From Bimuria novae-zelandiae CBS 107.79 (taxonomy: Eukaryota > Ascomycota > Dothideomycetes > Pleosporales > Didymosphaeriaceae): 64,000 bases of DNA. Below the pieces are notes generated by a model. The model had not been told where the DNA came from. It worked only from the letters and a program-made list of their open reading frames with translations, and searched no databases. Positions 22,900-34,699 of this stretch are shown piece after piece. The stretch is taken from positions 107,636 to 171,635 of the forward strand of contig ML976747.1 of the NCBI GenBank assembly GCA_010015655.1, in the 5' to 3' direction. The translations under genes and the position numbers were made by a program. Position 1 is the first letter of the stretch. Each line of letters opens with the position of its first letter.

Positions 22900-25800
22900 A
22901 CTATATCTTAATAAACTTCTCCTAATAATCTAACATAATAGCTTAGTTAAGGTTTTTATAAAGTTTTTAAGTTCTTTAAGAGTAGTTTTCTTATTATACT
23001 AGGTATTTCACTTTTTTATCTCTACGGAACTTGTGTTTTTTATATATATTAATTATACTATACTCCTCTTCTCCCTTTTTTATTATAATTAGTTTAGGCT
23101 AAGCGTTATTAGTAATTTAGCTAAGACTAGGTTTAACAAAGCTAAGTTTAGCCTGTTTCCGTAAAACCTTAGGTGCATATTAGCGGAATATCTAGTTCTA
23201 CTACGTAAGAGTTTATTACCTTTCTTATAGTAAACTTTCCTTACTTCTAGTTAAGCTTCTTACTTAGACGTTAGTTTTAGAAGTAGTTCTTATACTTTAG
23301 CTATACCTTGTTTTTTTCCTTTAAGATTAGAGCATTTTTATTAACAGTTCGCTAGGCGCTTTTATTCTTATTAAGCTATTATTATTTTTGCCTAGATAAA
23401 ATTAAAACCTTGTTTAAACTTTTTTATTATTATCTTTATAGCCTTCTTCACGTTAGTTCTAAGCTCTAAGGCTAATCTCTATACCATAAAGTTCTTAACT
23501 AGTTTAATATTCTAGTCGTAGGATAAGAAAAATAGGCTAACTCTTATTAATATAGCTTTTCGCCCTTTAATAGCTATCTAAGCTATAGGAAGCCACTTTA
23601 TCTAATTATTTTATTACTAGTTATAATATGCCTAGATGTAGGCTTTACGAATAAAGTTTATTTATTCTATCTACTCGTCCGTCTCTAGGTGCTTTACTAT
23701 AGATAGTCTTTAATTAATGCCTACTTATTTATAGAGTGTAGTCTAAAATTCGCTCACGAACTGTCCCTCGCGGTCTAATATAATAGAGAAGGGGGAAAAG
23801 TAGTCTACTACCTAGTATTAAAAGAACGCTATTATAACTATAAATATATTAAAATTTAAGAGACTAATATACTTAGGGTCCTTACTAAGTCTACTTATAA
23901 TTATCATAATATTTGTGTAGCTATTGCTCTTAGGTAAGATAATAGTAAAGTTTATTATAATATTCTTCTATTCTTATTTATGTAGTAGTAAAGACTTTAG
24001 TAGGCCCTGTTTTATTTCTCTCTATAGTTTAGTTTTTATATAAATATTATAGTTCTTAATATACTATCTTACTTAGTTAGACATCCCTAGGAAGAAGTAG
24101 ACTTAAGTAAGGATTTTATACGTATTTTTTTATTCTAAATATTTTAAAGCTAGGAAACTATGCGCGACCACTATTAGCTTTATTTATAAAAGTTTTAATT
24201 TTAGTACCTATTATATTAACCTATAGCATAGGTACCATTAGTTATTATACTATATTTTAAGATACTAATAAATAACTTCTATATCGGTTTAAACCTCGTA
24301 AGTCTGTCCTTAATATAGACCTTTATCTTACTATACGCGCTATCTTTATTATATTCTACCTCTTACTATATAGTATTAAAGTCTAGTTTACGTCACTTGA
24401 TAGGGTTTTCGCCTTTTTAGAGGGTTAATATAGGTAGTTTAAGACGTATTAGGTAAGCAAGGGCTAGGTCCTTATCTATTTTAGTATAATTAGGTTCCTT
24501 TATTGTAGTAAGTATTTAGGGGACAAAAGACTTTACGCTATTTCTTTTAGTAGTTTTTTAAAAAATCGTAAAGTGCCTTAACTTTAATTTATTATCTCTA
24601 CTATCCTTTAGTAGGTCTTAGTCCTTCTAAAAGTGGGTATTCGCCCTAGAGTTTACTAACTATATTCTATATATAAACGTTATATTAATATAGCTAAGTA
24701 TATCTACCTATTAAACGTATTGTTTATGTAACCTTTATATAGTAGCAAAATACGTAAGGTTCTTATAATTAGTGTAGACTATAAGGTGCTTTAGTACTCA
24801 ATATATATAGTCTTTTTTATTTATATATTTAATAACTATAAGTATCTCTTTATTAGAGATAGCGTAGTTATATTCTGCCAGGCTATTTTTCGCTAAGAAG
24901 TAAGCTACTAGGCGTAGAATCCTATTATTATTATACTAAGAAAAATTTCCCCTAATTAACTAGCTAAAGGCGTTTACTTCTAGTACTAAATTTTATTTAG
25001 GATTAAAGTAGGCTAGCGTCGGGTCTATATAAAATACTATCTTTAGAAAGTTAAATACGTGCTACTACTTTTATCCCTAGATAAATTTTACTTTTTTACT
25101 AATAAGCTTTATAAGGGGGCTTACTATGCTAGAAAAGTCTTATATAAATGTTTAATAAAAGTTCGCAAAGCTTATAAAGCTTTAGACTTTTTTCACTGAA
25201 ATTAGTAGCTCTTATTTTTAAATTACTTAGACTTTATTAAAGTTTATACTTACGCCCTTATTAACCTCTATAATATATTTAAGGTACTTAGTTTTTTTAA
25301 CGCAAAATCTAGATTTTTTAGTATTTAAATATAGTCCTGCGGCTAATAACTTTTAAATTATATTATATACTTTTTCTTCGTGGTCTTTTAAGCTGCTACT
25401 AGTTAAGATAAGAATATTATTTATATACGCTAAGTAGTAGTTATTAAGGTGCTTCTTTAACACCTAATTAATATACTTCTAGCATATACTTAGCGCGTTA
25501 GTTAGGCTAAAAGGAACTACTTGCTACTTATAAAGACTAAATTAGGTTTTAAACGCTGTTTTCTATTCTCCGACTTTTACTATATAAAAAGACTTAAATT
25601 ACGTTAAGTTTACTAAACTATTTAGTCTTCGCGAGGAGCTGAAGGGTCTTACTAATTAATAGTAAAAGATACTAGTTCTTTTTTAAAATAGTATTTAAGG
25701 CTTAATAATTAACGTAGAAGCGTAGTCCTTTATTAAATTTTTAATAAATAATACTAAGGTAGTAGCGCTAGACTTACTTACTTAAATAAAGCCTTTATTT

Positions 25801-26179
25801 AAGTATTTAGTAAGCTCTTTCTAAAGGACGAGTAACTCTTTACGAGACATATTAAATAAAAGGCTATAGGGGATCTCTAGGATCTTGCTATCTTTTTCTA
25901 TAAAAGGGATAGAAAGATCCACTCTAGGTCTATAGTGCGGAGGGAGCTTGTTAGCTTGTTCCTTATAGAAGATACGCCACAAGTCCTTAAAAGCTTTAAA
26001 TAGTAACTTTTATAGGTTTATCTTTAGCTTGCTAGTTAACGCCTTTTATATATCCTTTATTAATAGAAAAAACTCTGTAGCCCTATTTTCTAGGCGTTAA
26101 TTACGCTAATTTAGGGCTATAAAGGCTATAGTTAATACCCCTTATGGCTTTATTAATAGTTTTTTATTTCTTTAGTTAC
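22900..26179 (-). pseudogene. pol of G2: reverse transcriptase, integrase, chromodomain (RIP-inactivated)
   Basis: Read on the minus strand. Reverse transcriptase near 25.45-25.25 kb gives YINNILI (YVDD in live elements, both Asp lost), LKDHEEKVYN and a KYLKYII stretch. Integrase near 23.80-23.66 kb gives ILDREGQFVSEF, RLSIVKH and ETDE, matching the second Asp and the catalytic Glu context of Gypsy integrases. Chromodomain near 23.06-22.94 kb gives KVKYLV and ENYS followed by Trp/Gln stops. All stops are TAA/TAG. Not functional. Confidence 0.8.
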
Positions 26180-26184
26180 GGATG

Positions 26185-26456
26185 TGTATCGGCGCAGGTC
26201 ACTCAAAGGATCGATGTTGGCNNNNNNNNNNCTCTAAATACACCTCTTCCCAGATGGCTAGCTAGCACATAACTGCCATAGGTTGACCGTCGGTCTGATG
26301 GATCCGAAATAGGTCCGAATCGGATCCGTAGTTCCCCATCGGTCTGATAGATCCGAAATTGGTCCGATACGGATGAGTGTCGGTTTTCGGATGATCTCGA
26401 ATCCTGTCTTGACTGGCCAAGGGTTCTCGTGTCGACGAGCGATTGTTCCTGTTACA
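26185..26456 (-). repeat. A/B-family LTR copy, mostly RIP-free, with an assembly gap inside
   Basis: Begins TGTATCGGCGCAGGTCACTC and ends GTTCCTGTTACA, the reverse of the LTR of copy A. TSD GGATG lies at 26180-26184 and 26457-26461. It is the least mutated copy of this LTR. It keeps CpG and CpA sites lost elsewhere, and reads GATCCGATTCGGACC where copy A reads GATCTAATTCGAACC. Ten N at 26222-26231 interrupt it. Visible bases sum to 262 against 386 in a full LTR, so at least 124 bp are missing. If the gap hides more, this could be the two ends of a complete element. Confidence 0.8.
26222..26231. other. Assembly gap (10 N)
   Basis: A run of ten N. The flanks are two non-adjacent parts of the same LTR, so the real distance is not ten bases. 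Confidence 0.98.
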
Positions 26457-26461
26457 GGATG

Positions 26462-26893
26462 CGGATGCCTAAACTTCTAATCTAAATTAATTTCTTTACT
26501 CGAGCTAGTTTAATCCTATTTTTATTTATTTAGATTAGGCTAAGAATTAGATCGTATAACCTATTATTAATTAAGACGTATAACTATATTAGTTTTATAT
26601 AGATATTAATATTTGCTTTTAATTAGACTACTTTGCATACGAAGAGTCGCATGCCTCTAATACTAATAATATTTTATTAATAGGATAGGTTCTTACGCTA
26701 TACTTAGGCTTTTGTTATAAATATTTTTAATATATATATAAAAATTAAATAACCTAAATTAATTATTATTAATATAAACATAATATTATTAATAAGTAAG
26801 TATACTATTACTAGTGTTAAGTATAGCTATAGCTTTTAAAAGTTATTAAAAATTAATTTTTTACCCTTTTCCTACTTCTACCTCTTAGCGGTA
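26462..26893 (-). other. Internal G2 sequence (upstream coding part), no readable gene
   Basis: AT-rich, stop-filled sequence between the solo LTR and element A. By position it belongs to the gag/protease side of G2. No motif is recognised. Confidence 0.4.
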
Positions 26894-26898
26894 ACTAT

Positions 26899-27284
26899 TG
26901 TAACAGGAACAATCGCTCGTCGACACGAGAACCCTTGGCCAGTCAAGACAGGATTCGAGATCATCCGAAAACCGACACTCATCCGTATCGGACCAATTTC
27001 GGATCTATCAGACCGATGGGGAACTACGGATCTAATTCGAACCTATTTTAGATATATTAGACTAATAGTCAACCTATAGCAGATATGTGCTAGCTAGCTA
27101 ATTAAGAAAAGGTGTATTTAGAAGAGCTTAAGGCCTTTATAGTTTAGTACTTTTTCTATATCCTTTTGTACTTGCCCTATAGGCACTTAATTTATTTAAG
27201 GCAATTTTTTTATATATATACTTTTATATACCTTTACTAAAAAATAGGCTAATATTAATCCTTTAAGTAGCTTATACTGATATA
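26899..27284 (+). repeat. 5' LTR of A
   Basis: 386 bp, TGTAACAGG...TGATATA (the end is GCCGATACA in the 3' copy). The first 133 bp are identical to the reverse complement of 26324-26456; after position 27033 it becomes RIP-mutated. Confidence 0.92.
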
Positions 27285-27539
27285 TTATACAGAAAAGGTT
27301 ACTATCGCTAGTAATAGCCTTAAAAAATATTATTATAAAAATAAAACGGACCCGCGTTAGCGCGTCCCTAGTTTTCTTTATAAGTAAAATTTTAGAGACC
27401 TCCTGCTAACTAAAGCCTTTAGGTTTAAAACTCTTAAATATTAATAAATTAGGATAACTTTAAAGTCGCGTAGAGTTACGCTAAGGGAGAAAAGTAGTAA
27501 CTACTAATAACTTATTAACTTAAAATTAAATATTAATAT

Positions 27540-30500
27540 TTATTTTATTATTGTTAAGAATAGCAAGGCAGGAGGCCTGGAGTTAGACTAAAGGAAACTA
27601 TTAGTTACCCTTAAAACCTTTAGAGAGTGAAGAAGATAAAGAAAGCGATAATACTTTAAATAATTTTATTATTAAACCTAAAGCTAATTTAGTTTAATTT
27701 ACTAATTTAATAATAGCTTTTTAAAACTAATTGCGTCAAATGCAAGCACAATTAGAGTAATTAATTAAAAAATCTTAAGCTAGGGACTAAGCCTAGCCTA
27801 TAATTAAATCGCCCCTAATAGCCCTCTAATACTAGTCCGAATCTCCCGCCACTATTATAGTAAAGCTATCTAAGTAAACTCCTAAGATAGAATTTCTAAT
27901 TAATAGAAAAGAACCTATCTTTCCTTAATAGCAAGTATTTATTAGGAACTATCTTAAGATTAATATAAATTACTATATAAGTAAACGCGCTTATATAGTA
28001 TTAGTATAAAAATATACTTCTAGTACTACTCGCGAATATTTAGAACCCTAGTACCTAGCTATTTTACATACGTTATAGTTTAAAAATACTAAAAAGATAA
28101 TTAAACTACTATTATCCTTCTTTATATCTAGTAATAAGGAAGCTAAGTACGAGACTATATTTTAATATTTAAAAATAACCTTTAAGGAAACTTTCCCTGC
28201 CTTTAAGGCTAAGTTTATTAGTATAGTAATCTAAGGTAGATTTATAAAAATAAATAGTTTTTATTTTTATAGAAAAAGATAACACTATCCTTAAGAGCTT
28301 AAAATATAGGGTTTAAGTACTTATAAAATAATTCCTTTAAGAAAATAGTAGCCTATATTATAGCCTTTAACTTAGAAACGCAGAATGCACTAATAAGACT
28401 CTTTACCTACTTTATAACTAGTATAAATTAACTTCTACGTTAGAAGAACTATAAGGAAGAAATTTACCTTAGTACCCTAATTAAGGTACTATATAGGCCT
28501 ATTAAGGAATCTACTCTAAACGCGCCCTAAGACAGGATAGTCCTGCTATTATAACTTTTAATAATATAAATAAGTTCTAATCCCTACTATAACTATAAAA
28601 AGTTAATATACTTTATTAAAGATTACCCTTGACCCCGCCTCCGCGAGATTAGAGTAGAACTAAACTCTAATTAAGAATACGTTAATATACATAAGGAAGT
28701 ATCCTTAAGAAATAAAAATCCTTAGAAAAAGCCTCCGCCCTAGGTATAAGTAAGTATAACCTTTCTAATATAAATTTATTAAGGTTACTAAGAGGTTCTT
28801 ACTTTCTCACCCCCTTCGTATTCTATTTAAATAGGTATAGGATCTAACTTAATACCCTTATTAATACTAGTACCTAACGTTTTCTTTTTATTATTTTTTA
28901 AATTATAGCTTCTTTATCTTAGTTACTTTATATTTTTATCCGAAAACTACTATACCGCGTTATAGTTTAAGGGTTCTTAAATAAGATTTATATTTTAGTA
29001 GACTAATACATTCGTTTATATATAAGGATAGATAAGTAAATAATCTATAACTACCTCTTTATAATAATAGACTTAGGAATATAGGATTTTATCTTAAGAC
29101 TCTAATAGCTTAAGCGCTATAAGCTTTAATTAAATATAAAATAAAATAAAATTTTATAGCTAGTAAAGTATCCTAAGACCTATAACCCCTCTAAAACTAT
29201 CTTAATATAGCTAGAATAGCTAATTTAGAACTTAGAAGTATAGTAAGAAATTTATTACTAGGATATCCTATAAGAATAAGAATACTATTAAATAAAAAAC
29301 AGCCCTATAGTTAATTATATTAAGGGCCTTATTTAACTACCTTATCCTCTCCCTCTAAGTAGGAAGATAGTACCCCTACCTTTTTAGGATTCTGCTCTAA
29401 AACCTGCCTATTCTATATCTACTCCGCAGGTAATGTAGATGCCTATAATTACTTTTATCTTAGTAAACGCCTTTTACTTTAATATAAAAAAGCTAATTAA
29501 TAAATTCTTTACTACTTCTCTGTACGATAATAAACGCCTTTTAGACTATATATAAACTTAACGCCACGCTAAAGATCCTAAAAATACTTATCTTAGTAAA
29601 GAATAACTTCCCTAGATATACTATTAGTATTAGGATATATTTAGCAAGACTACGGCTAATAAGCTACTTACACAGTAACTATATAATTATAAAATTATAC
29701 TTACTAAACCCCTTTTAAATAATTATAGTCCTCTATATAAATCTAGTCTAGAAGAACTAGAGGCTATTAAAAAGTATATTTTAGAATATCTTTAAAAAAG
29801 ATTTATTAAGTATAGTTAAAGCCCTTTCGCGTCTTCTATGTTTTATATACGAAAGCTAAACGGATATTTTTAAATATATATAGACTACTATAAACTTAAC
29901 CTTTTAACCCGAAATAACTTTTACCTAATTTTAAAAATTAATAAACTTTTAGCTCGCCCCTCTAAGGCTAAAATATTTATTAAATTTAATATCTAAGCTA
30001 CTTTTAATAAAATTTATATAGATCCTAAATTAGACGAGTATACTATATTTTAGACTTAATATAGAATTTATAAGTGCAAGGTATTGCTTTTTAGGTTATA
30101 TAATAGACTAGCTACGTACTAGTAATATATAAATAATATTCTTATTAATTATCTTAATAACTTTTATATTACGTACCTAGAACATATCCTTATCTATTCT
30201 AACACTATTAAGGAACACATTAAGCACGTTTAGAAGGTGTTAAATTATCTCTAAAAAGCTAGCCTCTAAGTCGATATCCTTAAAAGTGAATTCTATATAA
30301 CTTAGACCCGATACCTAGGTTATATCCTTACTAATACTGGTATAGAGGTAGATCTAGCCAAGGTAGAAGCACTACGGAACTAGAAAGCCCCTATAACTAT
30401 AATAGGTGTAAAGTTATTCCTTAGATTTACTAGGTTTTATTAGCAATTTATTAAGGACTTCTCTTATATTATAAAGCCTATTAGTACCTTATAAAGCCCT

Positions 30501-32600
30501 TAGGTCTTCTTTAAATAGAGTTTAAAGTATAAAGTTACCTTTTAGTAAATTAAACAGGCGTTACTAGCTATCCCTACCCTCTATTACTTTAACCCTAAAC
30601 TACCTACTAGGGTAGAAACAGACGCATTAAATAAAGTAATTATAAAAGTACTATCCTAGGAATATCTAAATAAAAAAGTTTAACTAGTAGTATTCTATAG
30701 TTATGTCCTAACTAGATCTAAACTAAACTAAGAGATCTATAATAAGGAATTATTTACTATTATTACTACCTTTATTAAGTAGCGCGTAAAACCTACTTCT
30801 ACCTAAACTATAATTTAAGTTCTTTTAGATTATGAATCCTTAGAATACTCTATAACTACTAAAGTCCTTAATACTTATTAAGTTTGCTAGTATAAAATAC
30901 TATTCTTATTTAACTTCTAGATTAAATACACGCTAGGTAAAAGTAATACTAAAGCTAATATCTTAAGTTAATAAAAATAAGATCTTACGGACCTTAAAGC
31001 TATTTAAAATAATAATTATAGCTAAGTATTTTTAGGGCCTTATTAACTTAATCCCCGAATTAACTCCAACCAAGCCTAGACCTATATTAAGAAGTTTAAT
31101 ACTAAAGTTAACATATTCGCCTTATTAACTAATAAAGATATTATAAGTCTAGATTCTTATTAACTTATTAAAGCCTTACTATAGGAGACCCGCCTTAGAT
31201 TTATTACAGAATACTAGTCCTTACCTAAGAAATATTAGATTTAAAATAGTCTTATTTTATATAATAACAAACTGTGCGTCCCTTCTAAATCTACTCTATA
31301 TACCCGCCTTATCTAGGAAATCTATAATTAGAAGTTAATAACTTATTTAAGTTATACAAAAACCTACTAGTTACTTTCTTAAAAGTACTAATAGAAGGGA
31401 ATAGAAGCTACCTATAAGTAGTATATATACACCTATATTCCCTACTAACGTGCACACCTAAGGTAGACCCTTACTTTACAGTTTTTATATCTATTACCTA
31501 TTCCTAATAGCCCTATAAAAGATCTATGTATTAATTTTAAAAAGTTTCCTAAGGATAAGGCTAAATATAATTAGATTATAGTAGTTATTAATTATTTATT
31601 TAAAAAGTACTATCTATATCTTACTATAAATTAATTAATACCCGCGAAATAGCTGACTTGTTTATATAATAGGTATACTAATTTAGATATACTCTAGAGT
31701 CTATTATTTTTAATAAAGGTCCTTAGTTTGTTTCTATATTCTAATTAGAGTTTTATTAGATTATAGGCGTTAAAGTGAAGCTATTTACGGCATACTATAA
31801 AGAGATAGATGGCTAGATAGAAATTATAAATAAGTATATTAACTAGAGGCTACGCCCCTTTATATCCTACTACTAGGATAATTAAAGTTACTTTTACCCT
31901 TAATTAATTAAGCGTAAGTTTCTTTACTCTATTTAGCTATTAGCATGTTATCCTACTAGATTCTATATAGCTCTAAACCCTATTAAAGTTAGGATTAGAA
32001 TCCTACCTTATTCACTAAGTCCTAGGATTATTTAAATATTAAAGATACTTACTAGTTAAATAAATACATGCCGCTTAGTAGCTAGTAAAGATAATATAAA
32101 ATCAGTATAAAACTAAATATAATCTATAATTAATTAATACTAACGCCTAATTAACTAAAAAGTTAGTAATATTATCTACTTAGACGCTTATAACCTAATA
32201 GTGTTAAGACCTAGTTAAAAGCTGTCTACTAAGTAGGAGGGCCTTTTTAAAGTAATAAAATAAGTTAATTACTTATATAGACTTAACCTTCCTTTCGGGT
32301 CTTAAATTTATAATATACTTACTTTAAATCTCCTTTATAAATATCCTTAAGACTTACTACTAGGATAAAAAGCTCTATAACTGCTAAGTATCCCTATTAA
32401 TAGAGTAAAGAAATAGGAAGTAAAGGAGATTTTAGCTAATAAGCTATTTTAAAATACTCTTAAATATAGAGTTAAGTAGGTAAGATATAACCTAGATCTA
32501 GTTTAGTACTTTATATTAAACTTTATTAGAGTCTTTCTTAAGTTAAAATAATTTTATAATAAGTATTTAAATCGCCCTAGACCTCTAAAGGCATTAAGTT
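27540..32600 (+). pseudogene. gag-pol of copy A with C-terminal chromodomain
   Basis: Gag remains at about 27.5-28.8 kb. Reverse transcriptase lies at about 29.8-30.45 kb; its catalytic box reads YLEHILIYS where copy B has YLDNIFIYS, followed by KEHIKHV and TRYLGYIL. RNase H is at about 30.5-31.0 kb. Integrase shows KGPQFVS and LFTAYYKEIDG (catalytic Glu context) near 31.71-31.83 kb. The chromodomain at about 32410-32590 reads SKEILASKLF, LKYRVK-VRYNLDLV-Y and FLKLK-FYNKYLNRPRP, matching the YRVKWLGYDP...FH-NPDRPGP end of fungal chromovirus integrases. Stops are nearly all TAA/TAG. The machinery is dead. Confidence 0.85.
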
Positions 32601-32700
32601 AGTAGATTTACTAATAAGAGTAAGGAATAGAGTAGTAGGCTTAAAAGTTTTAAATTCTAATTAAATAAAAAAGAAAAAAAATAAAAGAAATCTAATTCTA

Positions 32701-33320
32701 CTACTTATCTAAATTAAAGAGCTTATGTAGAGCACCCTTAAAGGTAGTAAGCGCCTTCCTTTTCCCCTTACTCTTTCTTTTCCCCTTACTCTTTCTTTTC
32801 CCCTAACCTCCCTTCAAAGCCTTCCTTATAGTGTTATAAAGATTATCCACTGCCTCCTCCACACGCCGCAGATAATCCTCTACACGCCGTAGACAATCCT
32901 CCACCCGCATAGAAGCAAAATACTACGCGAGTAGTAATTCTATAAAAGTTAGCCTAGCCTTACCTGCCTAGGAAACCTGCATAATTATGCCTAGGTCCTT
33001 TATAGCCTTATTAAGCGTAGGTTAGAGGTTAGCAGCGTCCTCCTTACTAGCCCCCTCTTAATTCTGTAAGGTCCTCCTAAAAGTCTAAAATTTAGACTTT
33101 ACGAAGTTAGGTACCTACCTAATTTATTATTAAAATAGACTAGAATTAGAATTATTATACTTATAAGGCTATACCTTTTATTCTAAAGGGTGTAATAGCT
33201 ATACTTTTTAGAAGATAGCTTAAGGAACTTATAATTAAGCATGTTATTATAACTAAACGCACGTATATAGCGTAGATAAACAACGTAGTCCGCTTTTAAA
33301 AGCGCTCTAAGAGGAGCATA
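32701..33320 (-). pseudogene. Antisense frame in copy A, about 205 codons, heptad-rich
   Basis: Minus-strand frame from at least 33318 down to a stop at 32701-32703, interrupted only by TAA/TAG where Gln is expected. It reads KAIKDLGIIMQV, ARLTFIELLLA, then ASMRVEDCLRRVEDYLRR and VEEAVDNLYNTI, then a basic tail (GKRKSKGKRKSK). It ends FNLDK. Copy B has the same frame at 47487-48060 with matching Gln-to-stop sites, so the frame existed in the family ancestor. A differs from B by a 7-codon insert (LRRVEDY), exactly one heptad, which suggests a coiled coil. GC content here is higher than in pol. No family is recognised. Confidence 0.6.
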
Positions 33321-33754
33321 GATAGATATTATAAACTAAAATAGTTATTAGTAGTATAAATACCTCTAAAATAGTCCTAAATATCTACTAAAGTTATATT
33401 ATTATAGTTTAACGAAGAAAGAACTAAGTCTTTAAAATTTACTTTTTTATACTTTACTAATTATAGCTCTATTAATTTATATAAAAGAGCAACCCTTTAC
33501 TTATGAATACTTATAAAATTATATTATATAGGTATATAACGTAATTATATAGGTACTTTAAATATAGTCCTATTTAGGTAGCTACGCGCTGAACTAGCAA
33601 AATAAGATAAATAAAAATTAACTAATTAGTAAAGTTATAATTATTACTATAACGTTACTAACTACGCTAGTTACTAGAAATAGTAAAAACGCGCGAAATA
33701 ATTTATATATAGTATAAATAAGAAACTGTCTATAAGTTATAAAGGAGAGAGTAG

Positions 33755-34140
33755 TGAAATAAGAATAATTACTTATTAATATAAAAACCTTTAGCTAGTT
33801 AAGATAAAATTTAAGATTGTCTAAAAACTAACACTTATTTATATTAGACTAATTTCGGATCTATTAGACTAATAGGAAAATACGGATCTGATTTAAACCT
33901 ATTTTAGATCTATTAGACTAATAGTCAACCTATAGCAGATATATGCTAGCTAGCTATTTAAGAAGAAGTGTGTTTAGAAGAGCTTAGGGCATTTATAGTT
34001 TAGTACCTTTTCTATATCCTTTCGCACTAGGCCTATAGGCACTTAATTTATTTAAGGATACTTTCTTATATATGCACTCCTATGTGTCTCTGCTAAGAGA
34101 TACGTTAATATTAATCCTTTAAGTAACCTGCGCCGATACA
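33755..34140 (+). repeat. 3' LTR of A
   Basis: 386 bp, RIP-mutated along its length except the last 60 bases. It starts TGAAATAAG (TGTAACAGG in clean copies) and ends CGCCGATACA, next to TSD ACTAT. Confidence 0.88.
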
Positions 34141-34275
34141 ACTATTACGAGGAGGATTTAGTTTTCTAAATTAATAAAATCTATATTAAACTCTTTATTA
34201 AATTTTTTTAGCAGTAGGTATAGTAGCGCGAACTTATACTAGCTTTATTATAAGTAAAAGTTTATACTATTTTAC

Positions 34276-34622
34276 TGTCACGGTAACCTCCTAGGCAACC
34301 TGACAGCCTAGACATACTATTAATAATAGTATGTTAATAGACAGACGAGAGTTAGAAGCTAGGCTTCTATCTTTAAACTTATACTTTAGGAGCCAAAGGT
34401 CTAATAGCCTATACCCTAAAGCTTACTTCTAATTAGTTAGACACGACGCTAGCTATCTAGGTACTAGCACCTAGCTAAGCGAGATAGATAGATCTACGTT
34501 AGATCGGGGTAGAAGACCTTTCTTCCTTATCTAACGTCTTATACCTACATGTAGATACTAAACGTAGTATATTAATCTAGCCTACCTAGGCCTAGACATC
34601 TCTATGCGTTACTCTCGTAATA
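34276..34622 (+). repeat. 5' LTR of E
   Basis: 347 bp, TGTCACGGTAACCTC...CTCGTAATA. The clean end in the 3' copy is CTCGTGACA. It contains palindromic words TACTATTAATAATAGTA and TCTAGGTACTAGCACCTAG. Confidence 0.9.
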
Positions 34623-34699
34623 TTATGTTAAATTAATACTAATTAATATAACTAATTAAGCAGACTCGATCTTAATAATATAGGTAATAATAGAATAGA

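Larger units (their letters stand above)
26899..34140 (+). mobile_element. Ty3/Gypsy chromovirus copy A (complete but RIP-inactivated)
   Basis: 7242 bp with LTRs of exactly 386 bp at both ends (26899-27284, 33755-34140) and TSD ACTAT (26894-26898, 34141-34145). Order on the plus strand: gag, reverse transcriptase, RNase H, integrase, chromodomain, then an antisense frame and the 3' LTR. The first 133 bp of the 5' LTR are free of RIP while the rest is heavily mutated. Copy B (41866-63682) is the same family. Confidence 0.93.

Noticed and set aside
32701..33320. A Zn2Cys6 cluster in the A/B antisense frame
   Set aside because: Cys and RIP-type Tyr codons are present but not at the cluster spacing; the frame looks coiled-coil instead.
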